Assembly (NCBI GenBank): GCA_021833045.1
Contig: JAKBGP010000082.1
Coordinates: forward strand, 1 to 7,675
Reading direction: 5' to 3'
DNA length: 7,675 nt
From: Thermoplasmata archaeon
Lineage (GTDB): Archaea; Thermoplasmatota; Thermoplasmata; Thermoplasmatales; Thermoplasmataceae
How positions within the stretch are numbered: position 1 is the stretch's first letter; the number at the start of each line of letters is the position of its first letter. The notes beneath the pieces were generated by a model, which saw only the letters and a list, made by a program, of their open reading frames with translations, was not told the origin of the DNA and did not search any database. The position numbers and the translations under genes are program-made. Shown here one piece after another: positions 1 to 5,709 of this stretch.

Positions 1-370
1 AGATTATTTGTGGGAGTTCAATAGCACCAACTTTTTGTTGCAGTTTGTTTGCACGTTCAATAATCTCTTTTAAGTTATTCACCAATAAAATTGTATCTTG
101 ATCAAGGGTTATTACATAATCATAAAGCATCAAGTTCTGGACATACTTCACCCCTCTATTCAGAGCGTAACCTATCCCAAGGTTATCCTGCAGGTAAATG
201 ACAGTAAGTTGATCTTTGGAAAGAGATGTTGCTAGCTTGTCTATAACGTCACGATTAGAAGAATTATTATCAATAATGATAATATAATCAACTACAGATA
301 CTAGTTTGTTAATGGATTGAAATAATATGAAATCTGGATTATGTGTAACAATTAAAGCTGCAATTTTCAT
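1..370 (-). CDS. Family 2 glycosyltransferase, RfbF/rhamnosyltransferase-like (partial, C-terminus outside window)
   Basis: Reading leftward from the ATG at 370-368 gives 123 codons with no stop, so the gene continues past the left edge. The protein begins MKIAALIVTHNPD, the usual opening of rhamnosyltransferase-type GT2 enzymes. It then shows IDNNSS (nucleotide-binding turn, about residues 33-38), NLGIGYALNRGV (about 62-73) and TLDQDT (about 88-93), whose D-x-D binds the metal and the sugar nucleotide. It probably transfers a deoxysugar from a nucleotide donor to a glycan on the cytoplasmic face of the membrane. Acceptor and donor cannot be told from sequence. An in-frame ATG at 388-386 would add six residues (MGENLG) and could be the true start (see regulatory entry at 410-417). 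It follows the upstream glycosyltransferase by 43 bases in the same direction. The family call is firm, the substrate is unknown. Confidence 0.9.
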   Translation of the reverse strand, partial: MKIAALIVTHNPDFILFQSINKLVSVVDYIIIIDNNSSNRDVIDKLATSLSKDQLTVIYLQDNLGIGYALNRGVKYVQNLMLYDYVITLDQDTILLVNNLKEIIERANKLQQKVGAIELPQII

Positions 371-409
371 CCCCAGATTTTCCCCCATTTATCGTGCGAT
401 TGTGTGAAC

Positions 410-417
410 ATATTTAG
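410..417 (-). promoter_or_regulatory. Possible TATA box for the GT2 gene, overlapping the previous stop codon
   Basis: On the minus strand an AT-rich CTAAATAT-like stretch overlaps the TAA stop (416-414) of the upstream glycosyltransferase. Its centre is about 26 bases before the in-frame ATG at 388, the spacing expected for an archaeal leaderless promoter. If used, it would make 388 rather than 370 the start. No clear SD precedes 388. A G-rich run (GGGGGA) lies about ten bases before 370. This is inference from spacing only, and co-transcription with the gene before is equally possible. Confidence 0.25.
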
Positions 418-1556
418 GCTTTATTTTCAATCTTATTATTCAAGTATATGTAACCAGCAAAATTCCTCAGATATCTGTCAGATTTTTGACCAAGTGTGGA
501 TCCAATGTAGTCACCTATCCTAAAGCTGATACCTTTTTGCTTTGCTGTTTCATTTCTTAATTCAAGTGAAACATCCCAATCTTCGCACGCATTTATAAAA
601 GTCTCATCAAACACCAAGTTATTTTTTTTCTTTACAAAACAAGCGCTGTATATATGAAAATCAGTTAAAGACACGAACTCTACTCCCCCCTTTTTGTAGT
701 AAAGTTTCATTTTATCCTTATAAACAGGTCTAGAAACCTTGGTCATTTTGAACTTTTGTCTGAATTCGAACATCAAACTTTCACCAATTATTTTTGAAAA
801 TAGAAAAGACATGAGCCGAAATTTGAACGAAGGAGATTTTTGGTGGTCAAAGAATTCTTCAAAAAACTGTTCTTTTATTTTCTTAAAATACCCTTTCTTT
901 GTGAAACTGTAAACAATTTTAGCCACAAGGTTGTTAAAAGAATTCGGTTCAGTTATTCTGGATGGAATCGAGTGATAAAGTGCTGTCTCGGTTATTACAG
1001 TATTTGTAGAATTATGGTCGAGTTTCTCCAATTCCTTTCTTAGAATACTTATATCGTCTATTTTATACATATCATCTCCTGACAAAACGATCCATTTTGG
1101 ATCATATTCCATTGCTTTTTTGAATCCAATATTACAATTGTGTGCATAGTTGAAATAGTAGTCATCCCTGCCTCCACTTTCTACAAATATTATGTGTGCA
1201 CCCTTGAATATTTCTTCTCTGCAAACCCTAGCGAATTTTCCAAAATAATCTGAGGTTGGGATGACGATTATAATGTCTTTTTTCCCATCAACTTCATAAA
1301 TGTTCGCAACCCCTTTTGGTCGCTCGGCCATCCATTTTATAAGTTGGTTTCTATTCTTAAAGGAATTATAAAAATCGAGAAGATCAGTCGTTGATCTAGA
1401 AGTGAACAAATTATTTCTTGACTCAACTGTCGAGAAAAAGAGACTCTGAGCATTGTCTTTTTTACAGGAGAGTCTCGATTGGGAGATATCAATGTGTTGA
1501 AAGGTCTTTTCTATCTTTTTAGTTTCAATGGACTCATAAACCGACGGTATTTCCAC
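414..1556 (-). CDS. Divergent GT-A-fold glycosyltransferase (380 aa)
   Basis: The protein has GT2-like landmarks but is not a standard family member. Residues 1-70 are polar and unrecognised. A strand DIIIVIPT (94-101) opens the nucleotide-binding fold. The segment FVESGG then YAHNCNIGFKKAM (124-149) resembles the 'N-x-x-x-N-x-G' region of GT2 enzymes. WIVLSGDDM (155-163) supplies the acidic D-D metal site, and ACEDWDVSLEL (323-333) looks like the late 'E-D-x-D' catalytic-base motif. No membrane helix or signal peptide is evident, so it should act in the cytoplasm or at the inner face of the membrane. The start is a GTG at 1556-1554. No ATG, GTG or TTG lies in frame between it and the upstream in-frame TAA near 1614-1616, and no strong SD is present. 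It lies 148 bases after rfbG in the same direction and probably serves the same glycan pathway. Donor and acceptor are unknown. Confidence 0.8.
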   Translation of the reverse strand: MEIPSVYESIETKKIEKTFQHIDISQSRLSCKKDNAQSLFFSTVESRNNLFTSRSTTDLLDFYNSFKNRNQLIKWMAERPKGVANIYEVDGKKDIIIVIPTSDYFGKFARVCREEIFKGAHIIFVESGGRDDYYFNYAHNCNIGFKKAMEYDPKWIVLSGDDMYKIDDISILRKELEKLDHNSTNTVITETALYHSIPSRITEPNSFNNLVAKIVYSFTKKGYFKKIKEQFFEEFFDHQKSPSFKFRLMSFLFSKIIGESLMFEFRQKFKMTKVSRPVYKDKMKLYYKKGGVEFVSLTDFHIYSACFVKKKNNLVFDETFINACEDWDVSLELRNETAKQKGISFRIGDYIGSTLGQKSDRYLRNFAGYIYLNNKIENKA

Positions 1557-1704
1557 ATATAAAAAATCCTGAAACTCTTCTAGTTTTTTTTGTATACCTT
1601 GGTATGTAGTATTTTATGTATGCATTCACATATCAAGCGGGTTCTCCTAGAAGGTCAGAATACTATCAGCAGAACCAGTCTGGCAAACCACCTATAAAAA
1701 TGGA
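1557..1704 (-). other. Intergenic gap between rfbG and the glycosyltransferase, with possible promoter and palindrome
   Basis: This is the only gap of any size inside the leftward gene set. On the minus strand a run of five T follows the rfbG stop (1700-1696) and could be a weak archaeal terminator. AT-rich boxes on that strand (around 1611-1618 and 1590-1596) could be TATA boxes. Neither stands at the 25-base leaderless distance from the GTG at 1556, so a 5' leader of roughly 10-35 bases would follow. A short imperfect palindrome ATACC-TT-GGTAT occupies 1594-1605. The gap suggests that the glycosyltransferases can be transcribed separately from the sugar-nucleotide genes. No small ORF with recognisable content was found here. 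Confidence 0.35.
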
Positions 1705-2763
1705 TCATGATAAGCAGCCTGCATACTCGTTGATCTGCTTCTTGGTTATTTCATCCAAATCTTTTGAACCTTCCAGGTAAGCTCTGTACCACTCTACAGC
1801 TGTTTTTACCGTTTTATCAAAATCATAGCATGGTTTCCAACCAAGTTCTTTGTTTGCCTTGCTTATATCGATCTGTAGATAGGTCGCTTCCTTAAGGCTT
1901 TTATTTGTTTGTGTTATAAATTCACCCTGTCCGTAATATCCGATAAATGTTTCTGTTAATTCCCTAACTGTTTTAACAGATTGCGGATCAGGGCCAAAGT
2001 TCCAGGCTCCGGAAAAACTAATGTCTTTGTACATTTTTTCTGCAAGGCTCAGCACACCAGAACAGGGTTCAAGAACATGTTGCCAAGGTCTTACAGAATC
2101 TGGATTTCTTATTACCACCGTGTTACTTTCGCTTATTGCCCTCACAATATCGGGAATTATTCTATATTTTGCAAAGTCTCCGCCGCCTATCACATTTCCA
2201 GCTCTGACAGCTGAAATACTGACTCCAATATCTGAAAAAAAGCTTTCCCTGAAAGAGTTTACCACAATATCCTGGCAAGATTTGCTGGCACTATATGGAT
2301 CTTTGCCACCCAAGGCGTCACTCTCTCTATATGGATAGAACTGACCATTATTAAGGTAAGATTTGTCGCTCGTTACGACTATTATAGTTCTTACACTATC
2401 AGAATTTCTGAGGCTGTTTAGAATATTCGCAGTGCCTGTTACGTTAACATCGAAAGTTTCTACCGGGTTATCGTAAGATTCCAATACTATCGGTTGCGCT
2501 GCAAGGTGAAAAACAATCTCAGGCTTGAATTCACGTATCACATTTTGTAGTGATTCAGCGTTGCGAATATCTCCACGAATATCCATAATTGAATTTCTGA
2601 GATTGACAATATCATACATGTTTGGAACAGTTGGTGGGTCGAGAGAAAATCCACACACTTCAGTGTTCATCATAGTTAACCACTTTGTTAACCAGGAACC
2701 TATAAACCCTGAATGACCCGTTATGAGTACTCTCTTATTTGCATAGAAGTCTTTAATTTTCAA
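1705..2763 (-). CDS. rfbG: CDP-glucose 4,6-dehydratase
   Basis: Converts CDP-D-glucose to CDP-4-keto-6-deoxy-D-glucose with bound NAD+, the first committed step to CDP-3,6-dideoxyhexoses. The 352-residue length is normal for the family. It is an extended short-chain dehydrogenase. The Rossmann glycine motif is GHSGFIGSW (16-24), and the H-S in this motif is typical of CDP-glucose dehydratases. The dehydratase D-K pair sits in TSDKSY (131-136) and the catalytic Y-x-x-x-K is Y157/K161 in DPYSASK. Other family signatures are HLAAQP (86-91), RAGNVIGGGD (187-196) and RPWQHVLEP (225-233). The start is a TTG at 2763-2761, supported by a GGAGGG SD at 2775-2770. It overlaps the preceding stop by 4 bases (TTGA), so translation is probably coupled. 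It is last of the six pathway genes. The call is firm. The symbol follows Salmonella rfbG (equivalent to ascB or ddhB). Confidence 0.95.
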   Translation of the reverse strand: MKIKDFYANKRVLITGHSGFIGSWLTKWLTMMNTEVCGFSLDPPTVPNMYDIVNLRNSIMDIRGDIRNAESLQNVIREFKPEIVFHLAAQPIVLESYDNPVETFDVNVTGTANILNSLRNSDSVRTIIVVTSDKSYLNNGQFYPYRESDALGGKDPYSASKSCQDIVVNSFRESFFSDIGVSISAVRAGNVIGGGDFAKYRIIPDIVRAISESNTVVIRNPDSVRPWQHVLEPCSGVLSLAEKMYKDISFSGAWNFGPDPQSVKTVRELTETFIGYYGQGEFITQTNKSLKEATYLQIDISKANKELGWKPCYDFDKTVKTAVEWYRAYLEGSKDLDEITKKQINEYAGCLS

Positions 2764-3317
2764 CTTTTACCCTCCACAAAAAAGAATGGTGATTGAAAAG
2801 AACTCAAGGGTATAAAGTTGAGATCTCTATCAGACAAGATTGGATCATCTGTTTCCCAATCAAATCCGAACGAATCGTATCTAATCCCCATTTCGCTATC
2901 TGAAGAATATCTGCAGTTCGCTAAATACAGAACCTTACTTTCCTCATCCCGTGAAATAAAACCATGCGCAAATCCAAAGGGTATGTACAATGCTTTCCCA
3001 TCACTTTCATTGAGATATATAGAAACCCACTTTCCATAATGCGGAGAATCAGTTCTTATATCCAGAACAACATCTGTTATGCTTCCACCTATAACCGTCA
3101 CAATCTTAGCCTGCTCGAAAGGTGGCACCTGAAAATGCATTCCTCTGATCACATTCTTTTTTGAAACTGAATAAAATACTTCAGATACGCTAAAATCGAT
3201 TTTTACTTTTGCCAGTTCTTCTCTGACATATGGCTTGAAAAGAAAACCGCGAATATCTGTGTTTATTTTGTTTTTTATCAGTAAAACTCCCGGAAGTTTC
3301 ATTGGCTCAATTTCCAA
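2760..3317 (-). CDS. RmlC-like 5-epimerase, candidate CDP-3,6-dideoxyhexulose 5-epimerase (AscE-like)
   Basis: A cupin-fold sugar-nucleotide epimerase of the RmlC family. Numbered from the upstream GTG at 3326 (188 aa), landmarks are the N-terminal D-x-R-G-F at 24-28, RGMHFQ (61-66) with catalytic base H64, QAKIV (72-76) with K74, IPFGFAHGF (115-123), Y134 and Y140 in the region that supplies the active-site tyrosine, and ILSDRD (163-168) whose last D pairs with the histidine. RmlC acts on dTDP-4-keto-6-deoxyglucose, but no dTDP-sugar gene is present here and all neighbours are CDP-sugar enzymes. The likeliest role is C5 inversion of a CDP-3,6-dideoxy-4-hexulose, as AscE does for ascarylose. 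Start choice: an AGGTGA SD (3328-3323) sits five bases before TTG 3317-3315, giving 185 aa. GTG 3326 has no SD and ATG 3302 lies too far from it. The gene overlaps its neighbour on each side. Substrate specificity is inferred from context. Confidence 0.85.
   Translation of the reverse strand: MEIEPMKLPGVLLIKNKINTDIRGFLFKPYVREELAKVKIDFSVSEVFYSVSKKNVIRGMHFQVPPFEQAKIVTVIGGSITDVVLDIRTDSPHYGKWVSIYLNESDGKALYIPFGFAHGFISRDEESKVLYLANCRYSSDSEMGIRYDSFGFDWETDDPILSDRDLNFIPLSSFQSPFFFVEGKS
2770..2775 (-). promoter_or_regulatory. Ribosome binding site GGAGGG for rfbG (TTG start)
   Basis: A strong GGAGG core (2775-2771) lies seven bases before the TTG start of rfbG, inside the end of the RmlC-like gene. It supports the rare start codon, which no better-placed ATG competes with. 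Confidence 0.7.
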
Positions 3318-4248
3318 TGATTTCACCTTTGTAGTACTCTATAGTTCTTCTCAACCCTTCGTAAATATCAACTTTTGGCTTCCAATTCAGAATTTCTTGA
3401 GAACGTGAATTGTCTATCGTAAGCTCAGCAACCAGGTCAATCTTACCTGTATGCAATGAGTTCCAGTTGGCATCTATGTGCATTTCAAGCAGGTTTTCAA
3501 TTATCTCAACTATGTCTCTTATACTATATGATTTGTCGTTTGCAATATCTATTATAGGGTTGCCTGAAGAGCCACCAGCGCTCAAATCTAAGGCACTGAC
3601 AAATGCACTAGCAACATCTTCAACATAAACAAGATTCAACCTCTGGAAACCTTGACTTAATTTCACTGGCCTATTTCTCAAAGCCTGCCTAATGACATAA
3701 GGAATCAGTTTTTCATCGTGATCCATTTCTCCATAGGGGGTGGAAAGCACCAATTCAACTGTTTTTATATTACCGTTTGAGGAATAATACTCCATAATTC
3801 TTTCAAAGGCGTTCTTAGTTGCTGCATAAAAGTCACGTGGAACCGCGGAGTTACTGCCGTTTATTGACTTATAGTTTATTTCATGCTGGAAATATGACCC
3901 TGCAGTTACAAAAATAGGTATATTATGTTCTTTGCATAGTTGTAGAAGCTGTGTCGGAAACTTTATGTTACTATCGACCATTTTGTCAATATCTTCGTAT
4001 AAATCGAACTTCCTGTAATAAGTTGCAAGATTTATGACGGCATCTATTCTTTCCATCTCAAAAACTTTGCTTAGTGGCAAATTGTCAATGTTATACACTA
4101 CAATATAGTCAATAATCTTATTGATTCTCCACAGGTCTGAAGAATTTCTCCTGATAATTATTGGGGTATCATGCACTTCGATTAACTTTCTTAAAACCAC
4201 GCTACCAATGAAACCGTTACCTCCTGTGACAAGTACGTTCCTATTCAT
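3307..4248 (-). CDS. NAD(P)-dependent SDR, candidate CDP-3,6-dideoxyhexulose 4-reductase (AscF/RfbJ-like)
   Basis: An extended short-chain dehydrogenase of 313 residues. The Rossmann motif is VTGGNGFIGS (7-16) and the catalytic Y-x-x-x-K is Y141/K145 in DFYAATK. TAGSYF (115-120) stands where the active-site Ser/Thr strand is expected, and VYVEDVASAF (207-216) and LNWKPKV (287-293) are usual late SDR signatures. The NLATYYRK...SNIKFP region (73-98) resembles CDP-abequose synthase (RfbJ) and AscF rather than UDP-galactose epimerases. In this gene set the missing step is reduction of the 4-keto group of a CDP-3,6-dideoxyhexulose, so a final 4-ketoreductase is the best call. The ATG start overlaps the rfbF stop by 8 bases and has a GGAGG SD (4260-4256). 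The SDR fold is certain. The stereochemistry of the product (ascarylose, abequose, paratose or another) cannot be read from sequence. A 4-epimerase role is the alternative. Confidence 0.8.
   Translation of the reverse strand: MNRNVLVTGGNGFIGSVVLRKLIEVHDTPIIIRRNSSDLWRINKIIDYIVVYNIDNLPLSKVFEMERIDAVINLATYYRKFDLYEDIDKMVDSNIKFPTQLLQLCKEHNIPIFVTAGSYFQHEINYKSINGSNSAVPRDFYAATKNAFERIMEYYSSNGNIKTVELVLSTPYGEMDHDEKLIPYVIRQALRNRPVKLSQGFQRLNLVYVEDVASAFVSALDLSAGGSSGNPIIDIANDKSYSIRDIVEIIENLLEMHIDANWNSLHTGKIDLVAELTIDNSRSQEILNWKPKVDIYEGLRRTIEYYKGEIIGN
3323..3328 (-). promoter_or_regulatory. Ribosome binding site AGGTGA deciding a TTG start for the RmlC-like gene
   Basis: AGGTGA on the minus strand matches the 16S anti-SD and sits five bases before TTG at 3317-3315, inside the last codons of the upstream SDR gene. 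The in-frame GTG (3326-3324) lies within the SD itself, so it is an unlikely start. The ATG at 3302-3300 is 20 bases away. Confidence 0.55.
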
Positions 4249-5017
4249 TCCATAGCCTCCACGGTGCTTGACCAGTTTTCCACAAGTCGTTCAGGTAATT
4301 CTTATCTCGTAGGGTGTCCATAGGATGCCAGAATCCGTCGTGTTTAAATGCCACAAGCTGTTTCCTTTTGGAAATCTCTTCTAAAGGAGTGCGCTCCCAA
4401 ATAGATTCGTCACCCTCTATGAAATCTATGGCCCCCTGTTCAAGCACGAAGAACCCACCATTTATCCAAAAGTTATCGCCGGGCGGCTTCTCGACGAATG
4501 AGCTTATGTTATTTTCTGAACTGATTGTCAAGGATCCAAACCTGCCAGCTGGCTGCACAGCTGTCACGGTAACTAATTTTTTATTATGTTTGTGGGACTG
4601 TAGAAGAGAATTTATGTTTACGTTTGATAAGCCATCTCCATAGGTTAGCATAAAAGTTTCATCCCCTAAGTATTTTTTGATTCTTTTGATTCTTCCACCG
4701 GTCATAGTATTCACGCCTGTATCGACTAGTGTTATTTTCCAAGGTTCAGTAGTAGAATTGAGGTAGTTTACTGCATTATGTTGAAAATCTATCTCTAGAT
4801 CTGACTTATGAAGAAAATAGTTTGCAAAATATTCTTTTATCATGTATCCTTTGTATCCAAGGCATATTAGGAAATCGTTGAAGCCATAATAGGAATATAT
4901 TTTCATTATATGCCACAATATCGGATACTCCCCTATCTCAACCATTGGTTTAGGCTTGACGTCTGTTTCTTCACTCAGTCTTGTTCCCAGACCACCTGCT
5001 AAAATAACTACTTTCAT
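4241..5017 (-). CDS. rfbF: Glucose-1-phosphate cytidylyltransferase
   Basis: Makes CDP-D-glucose from CTP and alpha-D-glucose 1-phosphate, the entry step of the CDP-deoxyhexose pathway. From ATG 5017-5015 the protein has 258 residues, essentially the length of Salmonella RfbF (257). It opens with the nucleotidyltransferase motif MKVVILAGGLGTRL and continues with KPKPMVEIG, then YPILWHIMKIYSYYG. Further family signatures are LTYGDGLSNV (metal-binding D in a G-D-G context), PAGRFGSL, FVEKP, NGGFFVLE, WERTPLEEI and FWHPMDTLRDK. The frame is open further upstream to 5089, but those residues do not match the family and would overlap the reductase gene. An AGGTGA SD at 5030-5025 sits seven bases before ATG 5017, which settles the start. 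Eleven bases separate it from the reductase stop. Very sure of family and reaction. Confidence 0.96.
   Translation of the reverse strand: MKVVILAGGLGTRLSEETDVKPKPMVEIGEYPILWHIMKIYSYYGFNDFLICLGYKGYMIKEYFANYFLHKSDLEIDFQHNAVNYLNSTTEPWKITLVDTGVNTMTGGRIKRIKKYLGDETFMLTYGDGLSNVNINSLLQSHKHNKKLVTVTAVQPAGRFGSLTISSENNISSFVEKPPGDNFWINGGFFVLEQGAIDFIEGDESIWERTPLEEISKRKQLVAFKHDGFWHPMDTLRDKNYLNDLWKTGQAPWRLWNE
4256..4260 (-). promoter_or_regulatory. Ribosome binding site GGAGG for the SDR gene
   Basis: GGAGG on the minus strand lies seven bases before the ATG at 4248-4246, within the last codons of rfbF. This gives strong re-initiation at the overlap. Confidence 0.65.
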
Positions 5018-5024
5018 ACTGTAA

Positions 5025-5030
5025 TCACCT
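5025..5030 (-). promoter_or_regulatory. Ribosome binding site AGGTGA for rfbF
   Basis: AGGTGA overlaps the TAG stop of the reductase gene (5031-5029) and precedes ATG 5017 by seven bases. It decides for the short rfbF start over the open frame to 5089. Confidence 0.7.
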
Positions 5031-5709
5031 AGTTTTCCCATTGCTCTAATTTTGGCACAATCCCAATTCTTTTCAACCCTTCCAGCCAATAAGAATTAAA
5101 ATCCGGAGGACCACAAACATAATATTCAAAGGCATTAAGATCAGATATGGAATCTATTAGCATTTCGGTAGAAAGTCTTCCAGTATAACTTGTGTCAGTA
5201 TTCCCTGTCACAAATTGTTTTACTGTAATGTTGTTAGGGATGTCCTTAGTATAAATATTCATCAATCCTTCACATCCCATTTTAGAAGAATGAAACAATA
5301 ATACTCTGATCGATCTATTGCTTGTTGCATTAAGATAATCTAAATAACTTAAAAAAACAGATACTCCTGCTCCGCCAGCTATAAACACCTTATCCTTTGT
5401 TGAATTCAATAAAAAACTTCCGAAAGGATATCTCACTGATGTGATGAATCCTACCTTTGCCATTGATATAAGCGCAGTCGTAAAGCCTCCTTCTTTATGT
5501 ACAAGAATGGATGCATTTTCGCTTCCCCAACTGGCAAAACTGAAAGCCCTTCCGTCCAGCCAGGGCTCACTGGCATTATTCATTGAAAGAGATATTTGCA
5601 TGAACATTCCAGGGGTCCATTGCTTGTATCTTTCAAGTTTAACAGAAAGGACAAACAATCGTTCACTGATTTCTTTTTGAACCGTAATTTCTGCATTTGT
5701 CGTTATCAC
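5029..5709 (-). CDS. FNR-type FAD/NAD(P)H reductase, candidate CDP-6-deoxy-delta-3,4-glucoseen reductase lacking the ferredoxin domain
   Basis: A ferredoxin-NADP-reductase-family protein of 226 residues. The FAD motif is GRAFSF (53-58, the R-x-[FY]-S type), followed by GGFTTAL (74-80) near the flavin phosphate. The nucleotide-binding glycine motif is IAGGAGVSVF (110-119) and the C-terminal C-G-P is at 199-201. Its place right after rfbH, with a 4-base GTGA overlap, marks it as the electron donor (E3, RfbI/AscD role) for the C3-dehydrating E1. Classical E3 is about 330 residues because an N-terminal plant-type [2Fe-2S] ferredoxin domain precedes this module. Here that domain is absent, and with only two cysteines (146, 199) no cluster can be bound. 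Electrons may pass straight to the E1 cluster or through a separate ferredoxin. The start is GTG 5709, with a weak GGTGG SD at 5721-5717. The family is sure; the pathway role is from context. Confidence 0.85.
   Translation of the reverse strand: MITTNAEITVQKEISERLFVLSVKLERYKQWTPGMFMQISLSMNNASEPWLDGRAFSFASWGSENASILVHKEGGFTTALISMAKVGFITSVRYPFGSFLLNSTKDKVFIAGGAGVSVFLSYLDYLNATSNRSIRVLLFHSSKMGCEGLMNIYTKDIPNNITVKQFVTGNTDTSYTGRLSTEMLIDSISDLNAFEYYVCGPPDFNSYWLEGLKRIGIVPKLEQWEN

Noticed and set aside
1584..1591. T-run on the plus strand as a terminator
   Set aside because: It would serve only rightward transcripts, and no rightward gene precedes it. On the minus strand it is an A-run.
2021..2338. Plus-strand open frame of 105 codons
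   Set aside because: It lies wholly antisense to rfbG, shows no recognisable domain, and rfbG is strongly supported.
2760..3326. dTDP-rhamnose RmlC (rfbC) as the name for the epimerase
   Set aside because: No rmlA, rmlB or rmlD accompanies it and all neighbours are CDP-glucose pathway genes, so an AscE-like role fits better. The fold is shared, so this remains a formal alternative.
4314..4643. Plus-strand open frame of 109 codons
   Set aside because: It is antisense to rfbF, with composition expected of a shadow frame and no recognisable motif.
5018..5089. Longer rfbF start at 5089 (24 extra codons)
   Set aside because: The extra residues do not fit the family, overlap the reductase gene, and the AGGTGA SD points to ATG 5017, which gives the standard MKVVILAGG opening.
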